Of a DNA stretch of 64,000 nt, positions 30,234 through 42,002 are shown in pieces (position 1 is the first letter of the stretch; the number at the start of each line of letters is the position of its first letter). The notes below the pieces were generated by a model. The model saw nothing but the letters and a program-made list of their open reading frames with translations. It made no database searches and had not been told where the DNA came from. This stretch comes from Embiotoca jacksoni. Taxonomy: Eukaryota > Chordata > Actinopteri > Embiotocidae. The translations under genes and the position numbers were made by a program. The DNA is taken from NCBI GenBank assembly GCA_022577435.1, contig JAKOON010000099.1, positions 414,501 to 478,500 on the forward strand, given 5' to 3'.

Positions 30234-30744
30234 CTTCAGTTAGTCTACCGGCGTGCATCATGTCAACAAAAAGACGAACTACCTCCTTGTTGTTTTAGTT
30301 AATTCTCTATTCTGACTTCCTGCAGCCAATAAATAACCCGACTGTTTAACTCTGCATTTCTCCATTAGAGGTTTATTTCATCTTTAGTATTCATTGCTAC
30401 TTTGAAATTACAGAGAAAAATGATCAACGTGACTTGATAGAAAATTATTTCTACATCCTGACAGATGAGCTCAACCTGCTGCAGAGCAAATGATCTGGTT
30501 TCAGATTATAAACTGAATTTAGAGGCCGATATTGAGTAGTGTTAAACCTTTAGTTCATTTTAAAATCTTCTTTCTGTACAATAAGTTATTTTAATCTACA
30601 GTAAAATATTTAACTTACTGTTTCTGAAGTCGTTTACTTTCACTTTTAAAAGTGACTCTGAAAGATGCTCCGCCCCTCAACTTCCTCCATTTCAGGAAAA
30701 CAACCCTTCTTCACCTCTTGAGTGTTTGTCAGATGTACTCACCC

Positions 30745-31925
30745 TTAGTCAGCAGTGGGAGGGGCTCTGTCAGAAGTGGGAGGGGCTTCGTCAGCAGTGG
30801 CAGGGGCTCCGTCAGCAGTAGGGGGGGCTCCGTCAGCAGCGGGAGGGGCTCCATCAGCAGTAGGGGGGACAAGTTAGTAGTGGGAGGGACTCTGTCAGCA
30901 GTAGGGGGGACAAGTTAGCAGTGGGAGGGGCTCTGTCAGCAGTGGGGCAGTGGGGGGAGGGGCTCCGTTAGCAGTGGGAGGGGCTCCGTCAGCAGTGGAG
31001 GGGGGGCTCGGTCAGCAGTAAGAAGGGCTCCGTCAGCAGTGGGCGTGGCTCTGTCAGCAGTGGGGAGGGCTCCGTCAGCAGTGGGGCAGTGGGGGGGACT
31101 CCGTCAGCAGTGGGGGGGGCTCCGTCAGCAGTAGGAGGGGCTCCATCAGCAGTGGGGCAGTGGGGGGGGCTCTGCCAGCAGTGGGAGGGGCTCCGTCAGC
31201 AGCAGGGGGGGCTCGGTCAGCAGTAGGAGGGGCTCTGTCAGCAGTGGGAGGTGCTCCGTCAGCAGTGGGGCAGTGGGGGAGACTCCGTCAGCAGCAGGGG
31301 GGGCTCGGTCAGCAGTGGGAGGTGCTCCGTCAGCAGTGGGGGAGACTCCGTCAGCAGTAGGAGGGGCTCCGTCAGCAGCAGGGGGGGCTCCGTCAGCAGT
31401 GGGGCAGTGGGGGAGACTCCGTCAGCAGTAGGAGGGGCTCCGTCAGCAGTAGGATGGGCTCTGTCAGAAGTGGGAGGGACTCCGTCAGCAGTAGGAGGGG
31501 CTCTGTCAGAAGTGGGAGGGGCTCCGTCAGTAGTAGTAGGGGCTCCGTCAGCAGTGGGAGAAGCCCCATCAGCAGTGAGGGGGGGCCAAGTCAGTAGTAG
31601 GAGGGGCTTCGTCAGCAGTGGGGGGGGGGGCCCAAGTCAGTAGTAGGAGGGGCTTCGTCAGCAGTGGGGGGGGGGCCCAAGTCAGTAGTAGGAGGGGCTT
31701 CGTCAGCAGTGGGAGGGGCTCCCGTCAGCAGTGGGACGGGCTCCGTCAGCAGTGGGGCAGTGGGGGGGACTCCGTCAGCAGTGGGGGGTGCCAAGTCAGT
31801 AGTAGGAGGGGCTCCATCAGCAGTGGGGCAGTGGGGGGGGGACTCCATCAGCAGTGGGGGGGCTCCATCAGCAGTGGGAGGGGCTCCGTCAGCAGTGGGA
31901 GGGGCTCTGCCAGCAGTGTCCTGAA
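30745..31925 (-). repeat. 21-base minisatellite expanded inside a coding tail exon
   Basis: About 1.2 kb of units of roughly 21 bases; on the plus strand they are built around GGGGCTCCGTCAGCAGTGGG, with variants carrying extra G's or GGGGCAGTGG inserts. On the gene's strand the in-frame unit reads Gly-Ala-Pro-Pro-Thr-Ala-Asp. The array starts within the tail coding sequence of HHLA2-like unit 1 and ends at the ancestral GCTGACTAAGG exon end (about 30,737-30,750). Confidence 0.9.
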
Positions 31926-34900
31926 GAGGAATTTCTTCTTCCGTGTTCCTGCAAACAATAAAAAGGTTTAACAGAAAACAAATATTTAGATAATCTAAAA
32001 GAAACCTAAAAAAAAAGAAAAAAATTTAAGTTGTGAAGTAGAAAGAAGAAATTGAGGAAAAATGTTGTTAAAAGTTGAACTAATGAAGCATTTTATGATT
32101 ATTATTATTACAGGTTTAATTAAACAGGAAATCATCAGTAAATCCACTGTAGGTATAATTTAGGCCGACTGCTCCTTTTACTTCAGGAGTTCTGTTTTTA
32201 TTCAACTTTTTACTTCAACTGTTACAAACAGACTTCAGCATCACAAACAAATACAATTCAAATACATTCAAACAGTCCTTCGTGTCACAAGCTGTCGAGA
32301 AAGCTGGTGATGAAGCACAAAGTGAGAGAAGTCGTGCGTAGAGACGAGGTTGGGAACAAACACAGGACTTTAACGCAGGAAACCAGAGTGAGAGTCCACG
32401 ATAAAGAAAAAGATCAACGTGGATCCAAACCATGACGCTTTCCTGTCACTAATCATGTCGTCTTTGGTGCAGAAATGTAAAGATTTAACGCCCTGGCAAC
32501 GATTTCAAGCCCGATTTCAGCTGAGAAGAAAGACTTGATTGATTTTTATTCATGAAACTACAACAAACAAACTCTGGTTCTATAATTTACTTTAACATCT
32601 TCATTTATATTCTGTAGTTCAAACAGTGCAGCAGTGCATTTTAATAGAAGATGTTACTCACGGTGTGTTTTCATCTCCGCTGGATGTTTGACCTGAGAAC
32701 ATAAAACTTTATTAATACAAAAAACACAGAAGAAAGGAATTAAAAAGTGAAGGTGGAACATCTTTTTACCTTTAAAATACAGGAACAGGACGACTGCTGC
32801 TGCTAGTAGAACAACAATGGTTCCACCTATGATGCCTCCAACACTGATTTGACGATCTGAAATAGAAAAAGAGTGAGTTAACTGGAGGGTCCCTGATGAT
32901 GATGCCGCAGGAGATCGTGGTTTCAGTGGTTAATAGCCCAGTGATGGAAGCTGAAATAACAAATATACATAAGAGGAATTATTTCTTCTTTCCTTTTCCA
33001 GTCTGTCCAGTACGACTGGGACACTGTGGTCCCAACTTCAAATGGAACAAAAGAAAAACAACTTCTTATTTGGAACTCTTCATTTCACAACTTCTACAAC
33101 AAATTGTCAGTGAGGATTGGATGAAGGTAGAAGCAGCTTTTGAGTTGTAGTTGGTGAGAAGGGGAGAAGGGGAGCACCGGAGGCCTGAGCCCGACACCGA
33201 GTCCCTGAGGATCCCGTAGAGGAAGTACAAACACAGACTGCTTTAAAAACACTGAAATCACAGTTACAGCATCTCCACACATTTAAACTCTGAACCAGAT
33301 GAACTTACCTGGTTTCAACAAAGTGGACGTCCTGTTTTCTACATTTGCTGGTGTTTCTGTGTTTCTCATACTTTTTACATTTAGGTTGATAAATGACTCC
33401 TGATTTCCGCTGGAGGTGCCGATGTGACATTTGTATATGCCCTCGTCCTGAACCTCCACTCTTGTCAGCAGCAGGGAGGCGTTTCCTGCAGAGATCTGGT
33501 CTTTGAACAGTGACGTCCTGTTTTTGAACCTCTGGTCATGGAGGTTGAGCTGATCTAACTTGTCGTAGTACACGTGGACATTAATATCTTCTTTTGTATA
33601 AATCCAGTAGATGACGACCTCATCGCTCCTCGTGAAGCTACACGGTAAGATGCAGCTCTCCATGAAACCACAGGACACCTCAGACTCTGAAACACATTAT
33701 TAAAAGAGAAGTGAGGGAGGTTCACTTGATGGAAAACAGCAGCTGAATCCAAGATATCAGGAGTGAAAACAGCTGCTGTAATCCTGAGGTAGAAACAACT
33801 AAACAACTACAAATATTTGATCATTGATATGATGAGAAGCTCGTTGAATATTTACGTCATATTTTCTACTTTGACATCTTGACATTTAATCAGGGTTGTC
33901 TCTGTGTTCCTGCTGCACACTTTTCATCCTGAATCTTTTCAATGAGAGCAGAGGAACAACCGTCCCTCACTGTGATGCAACTTGTTGGGTTTAATATCAA
34001 AGAAAACTTTAAAACCTTTAACTGTAACCGTCCCTTTAAAAACATGCTGGATTCAACTCTTTAATGTGCAAATTATATATTTTATAAATCTGTGTAAATA
34101 TCGCTTTGCATATAAACTTGCATAAGTTTAAGAAAACATTAAAAACAGTAAAATTGGGAATTGCTTTTTAAAATATAAAAACCCAATTGTGTTTGAACTC
34201 TCGGCTTTAAATAACAAACTATGATGTTTTATCACTGAATTTTTGTTGTTTAACTTAAACAAAACTGAATGAAGCCAAACTTCATTAATTTACCTTAAAA
34301 AAAAAAACAACAACATATAAACAACTTATAAAGAAAACACACTGAAAATAACCACATTTAAATCCAGGAGCAAGAGATCGGTTATTGTCTTCATGGGATG
34401 TCTGAGCTCGGTAGAAAGTGTCCGAGTTTTTCTATTTTTTTAAATATGGCCTGCATTGTGTTGGTTGCTCAGATAATGTTGTCACAAACTCTTGAGATCA
34501 TCTCCCTTCATTCTGAAAACAGAAGACAAATAAAAAAGCCCAGAACGAGCTGCCCGCTGCAGACTGTCTCCCACAGGAGAGTTATTGAAATGAGTGTGAA
34601 CGTGAACTCAGACTATACAAAAAGAATCTTAATTTGCCTGAGCTTTAAGAAGAGGAGCACTCTCCTTTTAAGAGTATTTTTTAAACATTAGTGTCGCTAC
34701 AATCTTTACACCAACAGCTATAAACACATGATGCTGATAATAATACAACGAATAACCAAAAACAGCAAGAAACAATGCATTTTGATTCAAAAATATATTC
34801 TCATTTTGAATTTGATGGCAGCAACGTGTCAGATGTATTTGTGTCCATATCCAGTGAGGGCTATTTCACCTTCACCAAAGATATCTGGCTCTTAAGCTGC

Positions 34901-35877
34901 AGGAGACCTCTATTTTTAGAGTGTTTACAGGAAGCAGACTGAAGTCTCTGGAAATGAAAGTTAAGAGAACAAGCAGATTGAATTATACAAATATGATGTA
35001 AATTTGCTGCTTAGCCAGAGTTTTAAATATGCAAAAAAATGCTCCTTAAAGCTGCAGAGTCGGTGAGAATTCAGCATTTAAAAGCCAGAAACAAGAAACT
35101 GAAAGCATTTATTTATTCTCCGGGATGTTCTGAGGAATCAGATGAAGCCGGTTCAACAAGATTCCAGTTAAAGGTGCCATGAAGCTCTTCATCGTCTTCC
35201 TACTATGTAAATACTGAATATATTACACAATCCCTCTTTTAAACATTTTGGTTGTTAATAAAAGGCTTTTTAAACCCTATAAAAAGGGAGATATGATGTT
35301 TTATTAAAGCTCCTATAAACAGTTTCAGTGGATTTTATCACTTGACTAAAGTTTAAAGTATTTCTGTGTAGATAAATAATCTGAGTCTGTCGAACAGATT
35401 ATGTTTCAGAGTGTCAGTTCATCATTTTAAATTAACTTCATCATGTTGTTGAGATTTTTTCCTGATTTATTTCCTCCTCGCTGGACAGTCCAGCTGAAAG
35501 ACATTTTTCTTGTTGTGTTTAAACCGGTGAAACACGGCAGCAGTTTATATTTCAGTTATATTGTTTTTTAAAGCTTTGAATACCACATATCAAACTGGAT
35601 TCACCTCCAGTCTGTATGAGGCTTTAATACACCTGTTAACTGACATCTGGAAATCTTGGCACATAATAACATAGAAACTAACATAACGTCATGAAGGTAG
35701 TTAGTTTCCTGGTATCTGTAGTTTCAGTGGTGAAAAGTTCAAACATTTGTGATTCATATTTCAGCAGGTAAAAAGTGCAGAAGGACTTTAAAAGCTTCAC
35801 TCACCTCCTCTGGAATAAGAACACAAAAGATTGAGGGTCACCAACACAACAGGAAACTTCCCCAAAGTCATCCTCAT
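31612..35877 (-). CDS. hhla2-like: HHLA2-like B7-family receptor, unit 1: reduced form with one IgV domain and a repeat-coded tail
   Basis: Exons seen: signal 35877..35805 (MRMTLGKFPVVLVTLNLL), IgV 33686..33372, TM 32856..32770, tail-1 32692..32662 and tail-2 31948..31612. Joined, they give 843 bases and 280 aa with phases 1-1-1-2. The IgV has CILPCSF, VVIYW, NRTSLF, GNASLLL and DEGIYKC. The IgC exon is reduced to its last 16 or so bases (near 33,305-33,327), and the third Ig exon to its first 40 or so (32,915-32,955) with no donor. The model therefore assumes direct IgV-to-TM splicing, which keeps frame. The tail is about 111 residues of minisatellite-coded Pro/Thr/Ala/Asp repeats, ending at TGA 31,614-31,612. 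It could be a decayed gene instead. The signal peptide differs from units 2 and 4. Confidence 0.55.
32197..32202 (-). terminator. Intronic poly(A) signal AATAAA, unit 1
   Basis: It is about 460 bases past the tail-1 exon. If the tail-1 donor is not used, the frame stops at once (ACA CCG TGA), so this could end a short-tailed transcript. It is conserved in units 2, 4 and 5. Confidence 0.4.
32956..33290. other. Unit 1-specific insert of unknown nature
   Basis: It separates the third-Ig remnant from the IgV exon and is absent from units 2, 4 and 5. On the plus strand, 33,006-33,122 is open for about 38 codons, after a TTTTCCAG and before TGA. I do not recognise the product. Confidence 0.3.
34770..34830 (+). 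mobile_element. Short Tc1-like element fragment
   Basis: CATTTTGAATTTGATGGCAG then CAACGTGTC matches the subterminal part of the same widespread Tc1-like family as the relic in chrnd intron 11. It lies in unit 1 intron 1. Confidence 0.4.
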
Positions 35878-35969
35878 GTCACACTTTGAAAAGTATTACT
35901 GCAATGATCAAAGTGCTGCTGGAGACATTTGACTAAGGAGTGGACAAACTGGTCACACAAGTATCAGCT

Positions 35970-36024
<55 letters not shown>

Positions 36025-38490
36025 TTTCCAAGGAAATAAAGGTCAGTTGTTAAATAAAACGCTTCATTATCAACCTTTCTCAATAGAAATTGATGTAACG
36101 TGAACTCATTTCACTGGTTTGCTGGAGGAACAATCTGAATTCGTGACTTTCTTCCAAGCTTTGCCGGGCCAGCTGAGACTAACTGAGAGTTAGTCAGCAA
36201 CAGCCAACTCAGCAGATTCCTTATTTCATATCAGCCAAAGTCAAATAACAAGATGCAAAGAAGTGAACAGTAATTTTCCATCTGACCACAAAGACACACC
36301 AGAATAAGCAGATTTGAAGGAAGGGTGAGGCATGAGAGGTGGGACAGAGCAGCGGAGCACTGCTGCCCTTAACCTGGTGATGTATCGCCATGACGACTGG
36401 GACCTTCACTGGGTTTGCAGATTTGCACACAAACATTTGGGCTCCATTTCTACCAACTGAGTGGGCTCTGAGTCGGCTCCCTTTTGCTAAGTCAACTCTG
36501 ATAACAGCCGAGTTCATCACCAGTTCATGTATTTTGGAGCTACAGGGAAATTGTACCGTAAATTAAGATGTAATAGTTTTAAACTCTTTTCAAGTGTTTG
36601 AGTCCCAGACAATACTGTACATTTGTCTGTGGACGCTAGCAGAAGGTAAAAGAACATTGGCTCTGATAATTGACCAGTTTTAATCCTCTCCTAGTAGATA
36701 AGAGTCCTTTTAATTTCATGTTTTTACTCCTACATGTGTGCGTTAACGTGAACACGCAGTAACGTTGTTGACTAAGTAAACACAGATCTCAAATCTCCAG
36801 TTTTCTCCCTGATAACAAGACTCCTTCTGCTTTCAGTAACTTTCTCAACCTTTTACACAAAAATCCCTTTTGAATAATTCACAAACTCCATCAACCAAAA
36901 AAAGTATTTTCCGTTAAATACAGATACTCATAAAACTTTTGATAAATATGTTTTTAATAATGAAAACTAGAAAACTATTTATGCAGCATATTGATGAACA
37001 GAAACTACAAATATCAAATGACTTTACTTCCATTCATGTCACGATAAAAACTGATTTGTTCTTTTCATTGTTTCACCTTCAGAAACATTCAGTTAAATGA
37101 ACTGCTTGTAGGTTTATTATTGATTCAGTGGTGTTATGGACTTTTCCTGTGTGTCCTCGTACCCTGTTTCACCTCCAGCTGCTCTCTATAACTGTTCTTC
37201 TGTTTTCTCCAGTGCTTGACGGTCTCACCTTGCTGCAGCCACATGGAGGTAAAATCACCGCTGGATGTTGTTACACATTTCAACCAGAAGAGGTCAGTAA
37301 AGAAACGCAACGGTCAGCAGTATCACGTTGGTTTCTCAAATCTCAAGGATCCTTCAGAGACGAGGTCGGACTCCTCCTGAGAAACACAATCTTTGTTTTA
37401 ACTGTGCACTGCCACCAGGTGGCGCTCTATTCACACCTGTGTTATATTCCAGATGTGCATCACTGATAAAGTCACAACCTGGTATGTGCACAAAGGACTG
37501 GAGGAGCTTTAAGGCTTCTGGAAAATCCCCTGAACAAAGGACTCTGTGCTTGGTAGGACTTTGAAGGATCCTTGTTATTGCAGCGGACTTTCAGGGGCTT
37601 TGATGACGCAGCATCCAAGTTGTCAGATGGATAGATCATAAATAATAGATAATAAATAATAGATAATAGATAGATGATAGATAGATAAGAGATGGATATA
37701 CTTTATTGATCATTGACATTTTTAGCTACAACAGCTACATAAATTACAATAATATGAGAATAAAATTAAACAATTAAACAACAAAGTATCATTCATCTGT
37801 AAAAATATTAGTATTATTGCATTCATTTCAGTTTTTTAGTACAACAGTAAAACGTGATGATAAATAATAATTATAATAATAATAAAAATAATAATATCTT
37901 CTACTGAAGATTGATTTGAATCTTGATTGATTTGTTGAACTATAACATATAAATTCTATAGAATGATCAGCGGAAAAGCTTATTTACTTTTTTCTTTGAT
38001 ACGTCAGTTTATATTCTATAAATCAAACATCAGCAGCTCATTTTAATACAATAATTACTCACCACCAGACTAATCCTCACTTTTACAAATGTAAAAATCA
38101 CAACCTGAATATATTTGATTGAAAAAGCTGTTATTTATATTTGAACCATGAAAAGCTAATCTGCTTCACGAAGAACTATTTTTTCAGGTGAAACAACCAA
38201 AAATATTCAGAGTTGACCAACATTTACATCAGTAAGAAGCTAATTCACAAAATGTGTTTTCAAAGTCTTTAACATTTAGCTGTAAACATGTACAGTATTC
38301 TTGTATTTTATTTCTACAGTAGGACTGGATGATGACCACGTGGGTGGATCAATAAGTTTGGTGACGTGTTCAGAGTGCAGAGAAGCTGTAACCTCTGTGA
38401 GTGAGTACTCCAAGTTTTGTTGCTTGATAAAAGTCAGAACCTGAGTTGCACTCGTTTTTCTAAGCAGAGGTTCAGGTGCGTCTGCAGCGT
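35878..38490. other. Upstream of unit 1, no gene recognised
   Basis: It holds a (TG)n microsatellite (35,972-36,023), a GATA/AATA-rich stretch next to ATACTTTATTGATC (37,626-37,770, a likely retroelement tail), and otherwise AT-rich DNA. The short open frames have no support. Confidence 0.45.
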
Positions 38491-38534
38491 TTTACGCACC
38501 TGAAAGTTGAAACCTGAGCAGAGAAACATCAAAG

Positions 38535-38900
38535 TTTTTAAACATGTGAGCGGTGCGTGTTGTCGTGTTGGAGAACCCTGTTGCCATGGTGACACAGTTC
38601 AGGTGGTTCACAGTGAATGTTTTCCCCTCAGATGCCTCAGGAGGTTCCCGGTGGAACTCTGTGTTGACAGTCTGACTCTGGGGGATGAATTCACAGTGAC
38701 ACAAAGAAAACACACCTGGTGTCTCCTGACCTGACACGCCTTCTTCTTCGGTCTTGGAGCGTGAAGCTCCGCCCCTTCTTGAAACGTGATGTCATCAGAA
38801 CACCTCGCCCGGCTGGTGGCTTCATCGCCGGAGACTTTCTGAAGACTTTCAAAGGTCTCTGTTGATGATTTACAGAGTTTGACACCAAAATCTGATGTTT
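38535..38900 (-). mobile_element. Mariner-type transposon relic
   Basis: The minus strand reads GVKLCKSSTETFESLQKVSG (helix-turn-helix) and then, across frameshifts, FQEGAELHAPRPKKKA, a diverged FVPQ-QTVNTEFHREP stretch and GFSNTT. The N-terminal and catalytic parts are directly adjacent, so the middle is deleted as in the 3.5-4.1 kb relic. Confidence 0.65.
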
Positions 38901-39049
38901 CTCTGCTCATCTTTAGGTACCAGTGCTCACAAAAACATGTGGAACTCAGGAACTGATTGTGGACAAGCAACGGAATTTATAACACTTAATGCTGATGTGT
39001 GTTGACTTTTCTTTTAACACTTAATCAAAGTCTTTGTAATGCTTGAATC

Positions 39050-40795
39050 CAGTGGTCCCCAACCTTTTTATCACCGCGGACCGGTCAATGCTTGACAATT
39101 GTACTGCAGACCGGGGGGGGGTACGTAGATTGTTTATATTGCGAATATAATAAACGTGATAATAAATAATAAAGAAATATATATAATAATAAAACAAATT
39201 ATAAAATAATCAACGTTATAGAAAATACGAAGAACCAGCAATTTCACATTTTTATTATTAAACACTCCATGAATGTTATTTTTCAACAGCTGAAATAAAG
39301 TTGTCAGTTTGAACCGTCTCCTCTCTCCTCCTCTCCTCCCCTCTCCCCTCCTCTCCTCTCCTCTCCTCTCCCCTCCCCTCTCCCCCTCTCCCCTCCTCTC
39401 CTCTCCTCCCCTCCCCTCTCCCCCTCTCCCCTCCTCCCCTCCTCTCCCCTCTCCCCTCCCCTCCTCTCCTCTCCTCCCCTCTCCTCTCCTCTCCTCTCCT
39501 CTCCTCCCCTCTCCTCTCCTCCCCTCTCCCCTCCTCTCCTCTCCTCTCCTCTCCCCTCCCCTCTCCCCCTCTCCCCTCCTCTCCTCTCCTCCCCTCTCCC
39601 CTCCCCTCTCCCCCTTTCCCCTCCTCTCATCCCCTCTCCCCTCCCCTCCTCTCCTCTCCTCCCCTCTCCTCTCCTCTCCTCTCCTCTCCTCCCCTCTCCT
39701 CTCCTCCCCTCTCCCTCCTCCCCCTCTGTTGGCGACCACAGCCCTAACGCTCTCGGACTCTGGTCGCTATGGTAACGTTTAAACAGGCCTTCACAATAAG
39801 ATACAGATTCACCACCAACATGAATATAAAGTGCATGAACATGTTTCCTCACCATGACGCTAAATCAATGAGAGCCCTGAGCTTGTTTCTCTGCAACGAG
39901 ATGGTCCCATCTCGGGGTAATGGGAGAGCCTGACACCCGAAGTGTTGCTGATGTCCAGTCTACTCCGTTGTTTTGTTTTGGTTGCTGTCACGGCAGAAAA
40001 CCCGCTTCACACAGACCGGATGTCGGAAATGGCAACAGGGTTCGGCTGGTTCCTCAACGCTTCGGGTCACGGTGCTGGCCGACAAAGGTCCCCGTGCTAT
40101 CTTGTTAACAGCAGCCTCTCCTCTCCTGAAGTTCGCGGCAGATGTCTTCAGTGGAGGTTAGATCAACTCTTCACCAATAGTGAATGGCTCTTTAGCCTTA
40201 GCAACACGGTGAGCCACCAAGTATGATGCTCTCAGTGCTTTCATATTTATTGACGTGGTGGCCGCCAGTAATTCCTTCTGTCCTTCGTGTTCCTGGTTTT
40301 TTCTTTCCAAATCCTCCGGGGGCTTGTTTTCTAATCCAGGGTGTTTGGTCTCCAAGCGGCGAAGCCATGTTGAAGGCTTCGTTGCCTCGTCAGAGAGCCG
40401 TTCACCGCATGTGATGCAGAGCGGGCTTGGTCTGTGGGAACCAGCTGTCGCCATAAAGCCAGACTTCAAGGACAACTCCTGCTGTTGTCTGGTCAAAACT
40501 TTCTTCTTCTTGGAGGTGGGAGGCTCTTCTTCTGGCTCTTCACTGGCCCTTTTCCCCTGAGAAAGGAAACTTTCCAAACACGTCTGTGTTTTGCTCATTT
40601 TGCTTGTGGGTTAAATTTTTGGCGCTCAAAGTGACCGACATGTAACTGAGAGAATCCGGTCATTTTTCAAAATAAAAGATTGTTCAGACTCAGATAATAA
40701 ATACAACGGAAATAATTAATTATTTCTTGGGCGGCCCGGTACCAATTGATCCACGGACCGGTACCGGTCCGCGGCCCGGGGGTTGGGGACCACTG
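39050..40795 (-). mobile_element. hAT transposon with ZBED-type transposase fragment
   Basis: Terminal inverted repeats are CAGTGGTCCCCAACC at the left and its complement (GGTTGGGGACCACTG) at the right. They are flanked by an imperfect 8-base target duplication (CTTGAATC / CTTTAATC). Minus-strand 40,598-40,158 encodes the N terminus of a ZBED5-like hAT transposase with a BED zinc finger (PLCITCGERLS, then LRRLETKH) and the following AHRVAKAKEPFTIGEELI. The rest is replaced by a CT-rich tract (39,315-39,726), so it is non-autonomous. A related locus without the insert is near 53,010. Confidence 0.85.
39315..39726. repeat. CTCCTC/CCCCT polypyrimidine tract inside the hAT element
   Basis: About 410 bases of C/T only on the plus strand. 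The Arg-Gly-Glu or Leu-Ser-Pro pseudo-proteins translated from it are artefacts. Confidence 0.95.
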
Positions 40796-40883
40796 CTTTA
40801 ATCTATCAGTATTATTTAATCCTTCACTCTCTAGCTCTTCTTCAAATGACATCAATTTCTCCAAGCTCAGCTTTTAGTAACAG

Positions 40884-41439
40884 TCAGACTTCAGGAGTGT
40901 TTTGTGCGACCCGTTGGGGTTCCCCCGAGAGGTTCTGACTCTCCTTCTTCCCTGAAAACAAAATTCAGCATCAAAAACAAATAAAGGTAAAAGTCCAAAC
41001 TATCCCTCATTTATGGTTCTTTAGTAAAAATCACAACAATCACAATTTACATTTCTGTTATATCCTCATTTAGTTGAGTTTACTGCTATTAAATGTTGAA
41101 ACTACAACATACACACTCTAGAAAACCATCAGGGGAAAATATATTGTGGTTCAAACTGTGCTGCAGTGCATTGTTATACAAAAGGGTTACTCACCGTCAG
41201 AGTTCACCTCCGTTAGATCTTCTTGTTCTTCAGAAATGATCTGGGACCATAAAACAACATTATTAATAATAAAACACAGAAGAAAGGAATTAAAAAGTGA
41301 AGGTGGAACATCTTTTTACCTTTAAAATACAGGAACAGGACGACTGTTACTAGAACTGCTCCAATCAAAATAGCTCCAACTACTCCACCTATTTTAACTG
41401 CTTCCTGTTGTCCTTCTTTGTTTGTTTGACATCCGGTTG
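40884..41439 (-). CDS. hhla2-like: Unit 2 alternative membrane-anchor and tail cassette
   Basis: Exons are 41439..41320 (stalk TGCQTNKEGQQEAVK plus span GGVVGAILIGAVLVTVVLFL), 41227..41195 (EQEDLTEVNSD) and 40951..40884 (GKKESQNLSGEPQRVAQNTP then EV, stop). All enter in phase 1. Joined to the third Ig exon in place of the nearer TM exon, they give 1,170 bases, 389 aa. The two TM exons and the first part of their following introns are similar, so the cassette arose by internal duplication. The acceptors (CTGAAG, TCTGAAG) are weaker than those of the nearer cassette. Confidence 0.6.
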
Positions 41440-42002
41440 CTTCAGTTAGTCTACCGGCGTGCATCATGTAAACAAAAAGACGAACTACCTCCTTGTTGTT
41501 TTAGTTAATTCTCTATTCTGACTTCCTGCAGCCAATAAATAACCCGACTGTTTAACTCTGCATTTCTCCATTAGAGGTTTATTTCATCTTTAGTATTCGT
41601 TGCTACTTTGAAATTAGAGAAAAATGATCAACGTGACTTGATAGAAAATTATTTCTACATCCTGACAGATGAGCTCAACCTGCTGCAGAGCAAATGATCT
41701 GGTTTCAGATTATAAACTGAATTTATAGGCCGATATTGAGTAGTGTTAAACCTTTAGTTCATTTTAAAATGTTCTTTCTGTGCAATAAGTTACTTGAATC
41801 TCCAGTAAAATATTTAACTTACTGTTTCTGAAGTCATTTCTTTCACTTTTAAAAACCTGCACACATAATAGCTGCTCTGTTGAAATATTCTCTGTTGAAA
41901 TATTCTCTGCCCCTCATGTTCCTGCAAATCAGGAATTAAAACTACCTGTGGTCATGTTCCTGCCCGTCTTCGCCTCTGAGTGTTTGTTAAATGTACTCAC
42001 CC

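Noticed and set aside
30745..31925. CRISPR-like array
   Set aside because: Short adjacent degenerate units without unique spacers, in a vertebrate genome. It is a minisatellite.
30652..31971. Plus-strand Gly/Ser/Val repeat frames
   Set aside because: The wrong strand of the tail-exon minisatellite. The minus-strand frame continues from a spliced receptor exon, so that one was kept.
32215..32433. 72-codon frame (MVWIHVDLF...) identical in four receptor units
   Set aside because: It lies in the tail-1/tail-2 intron with no splice link. Its identity reflects recent duplication, and the region is better read as a possible 3' UTR.
36221..36520. 99-codon minus-strand frame
   Set aside because: No homology recognised, no splice sites in phase, and AT-rich surroundings.
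39134..39855. Long Arg/Gly/Glu-rich frames
   Set aside because: Pure polypyrimidine/polypurine tract inside a hAT element.
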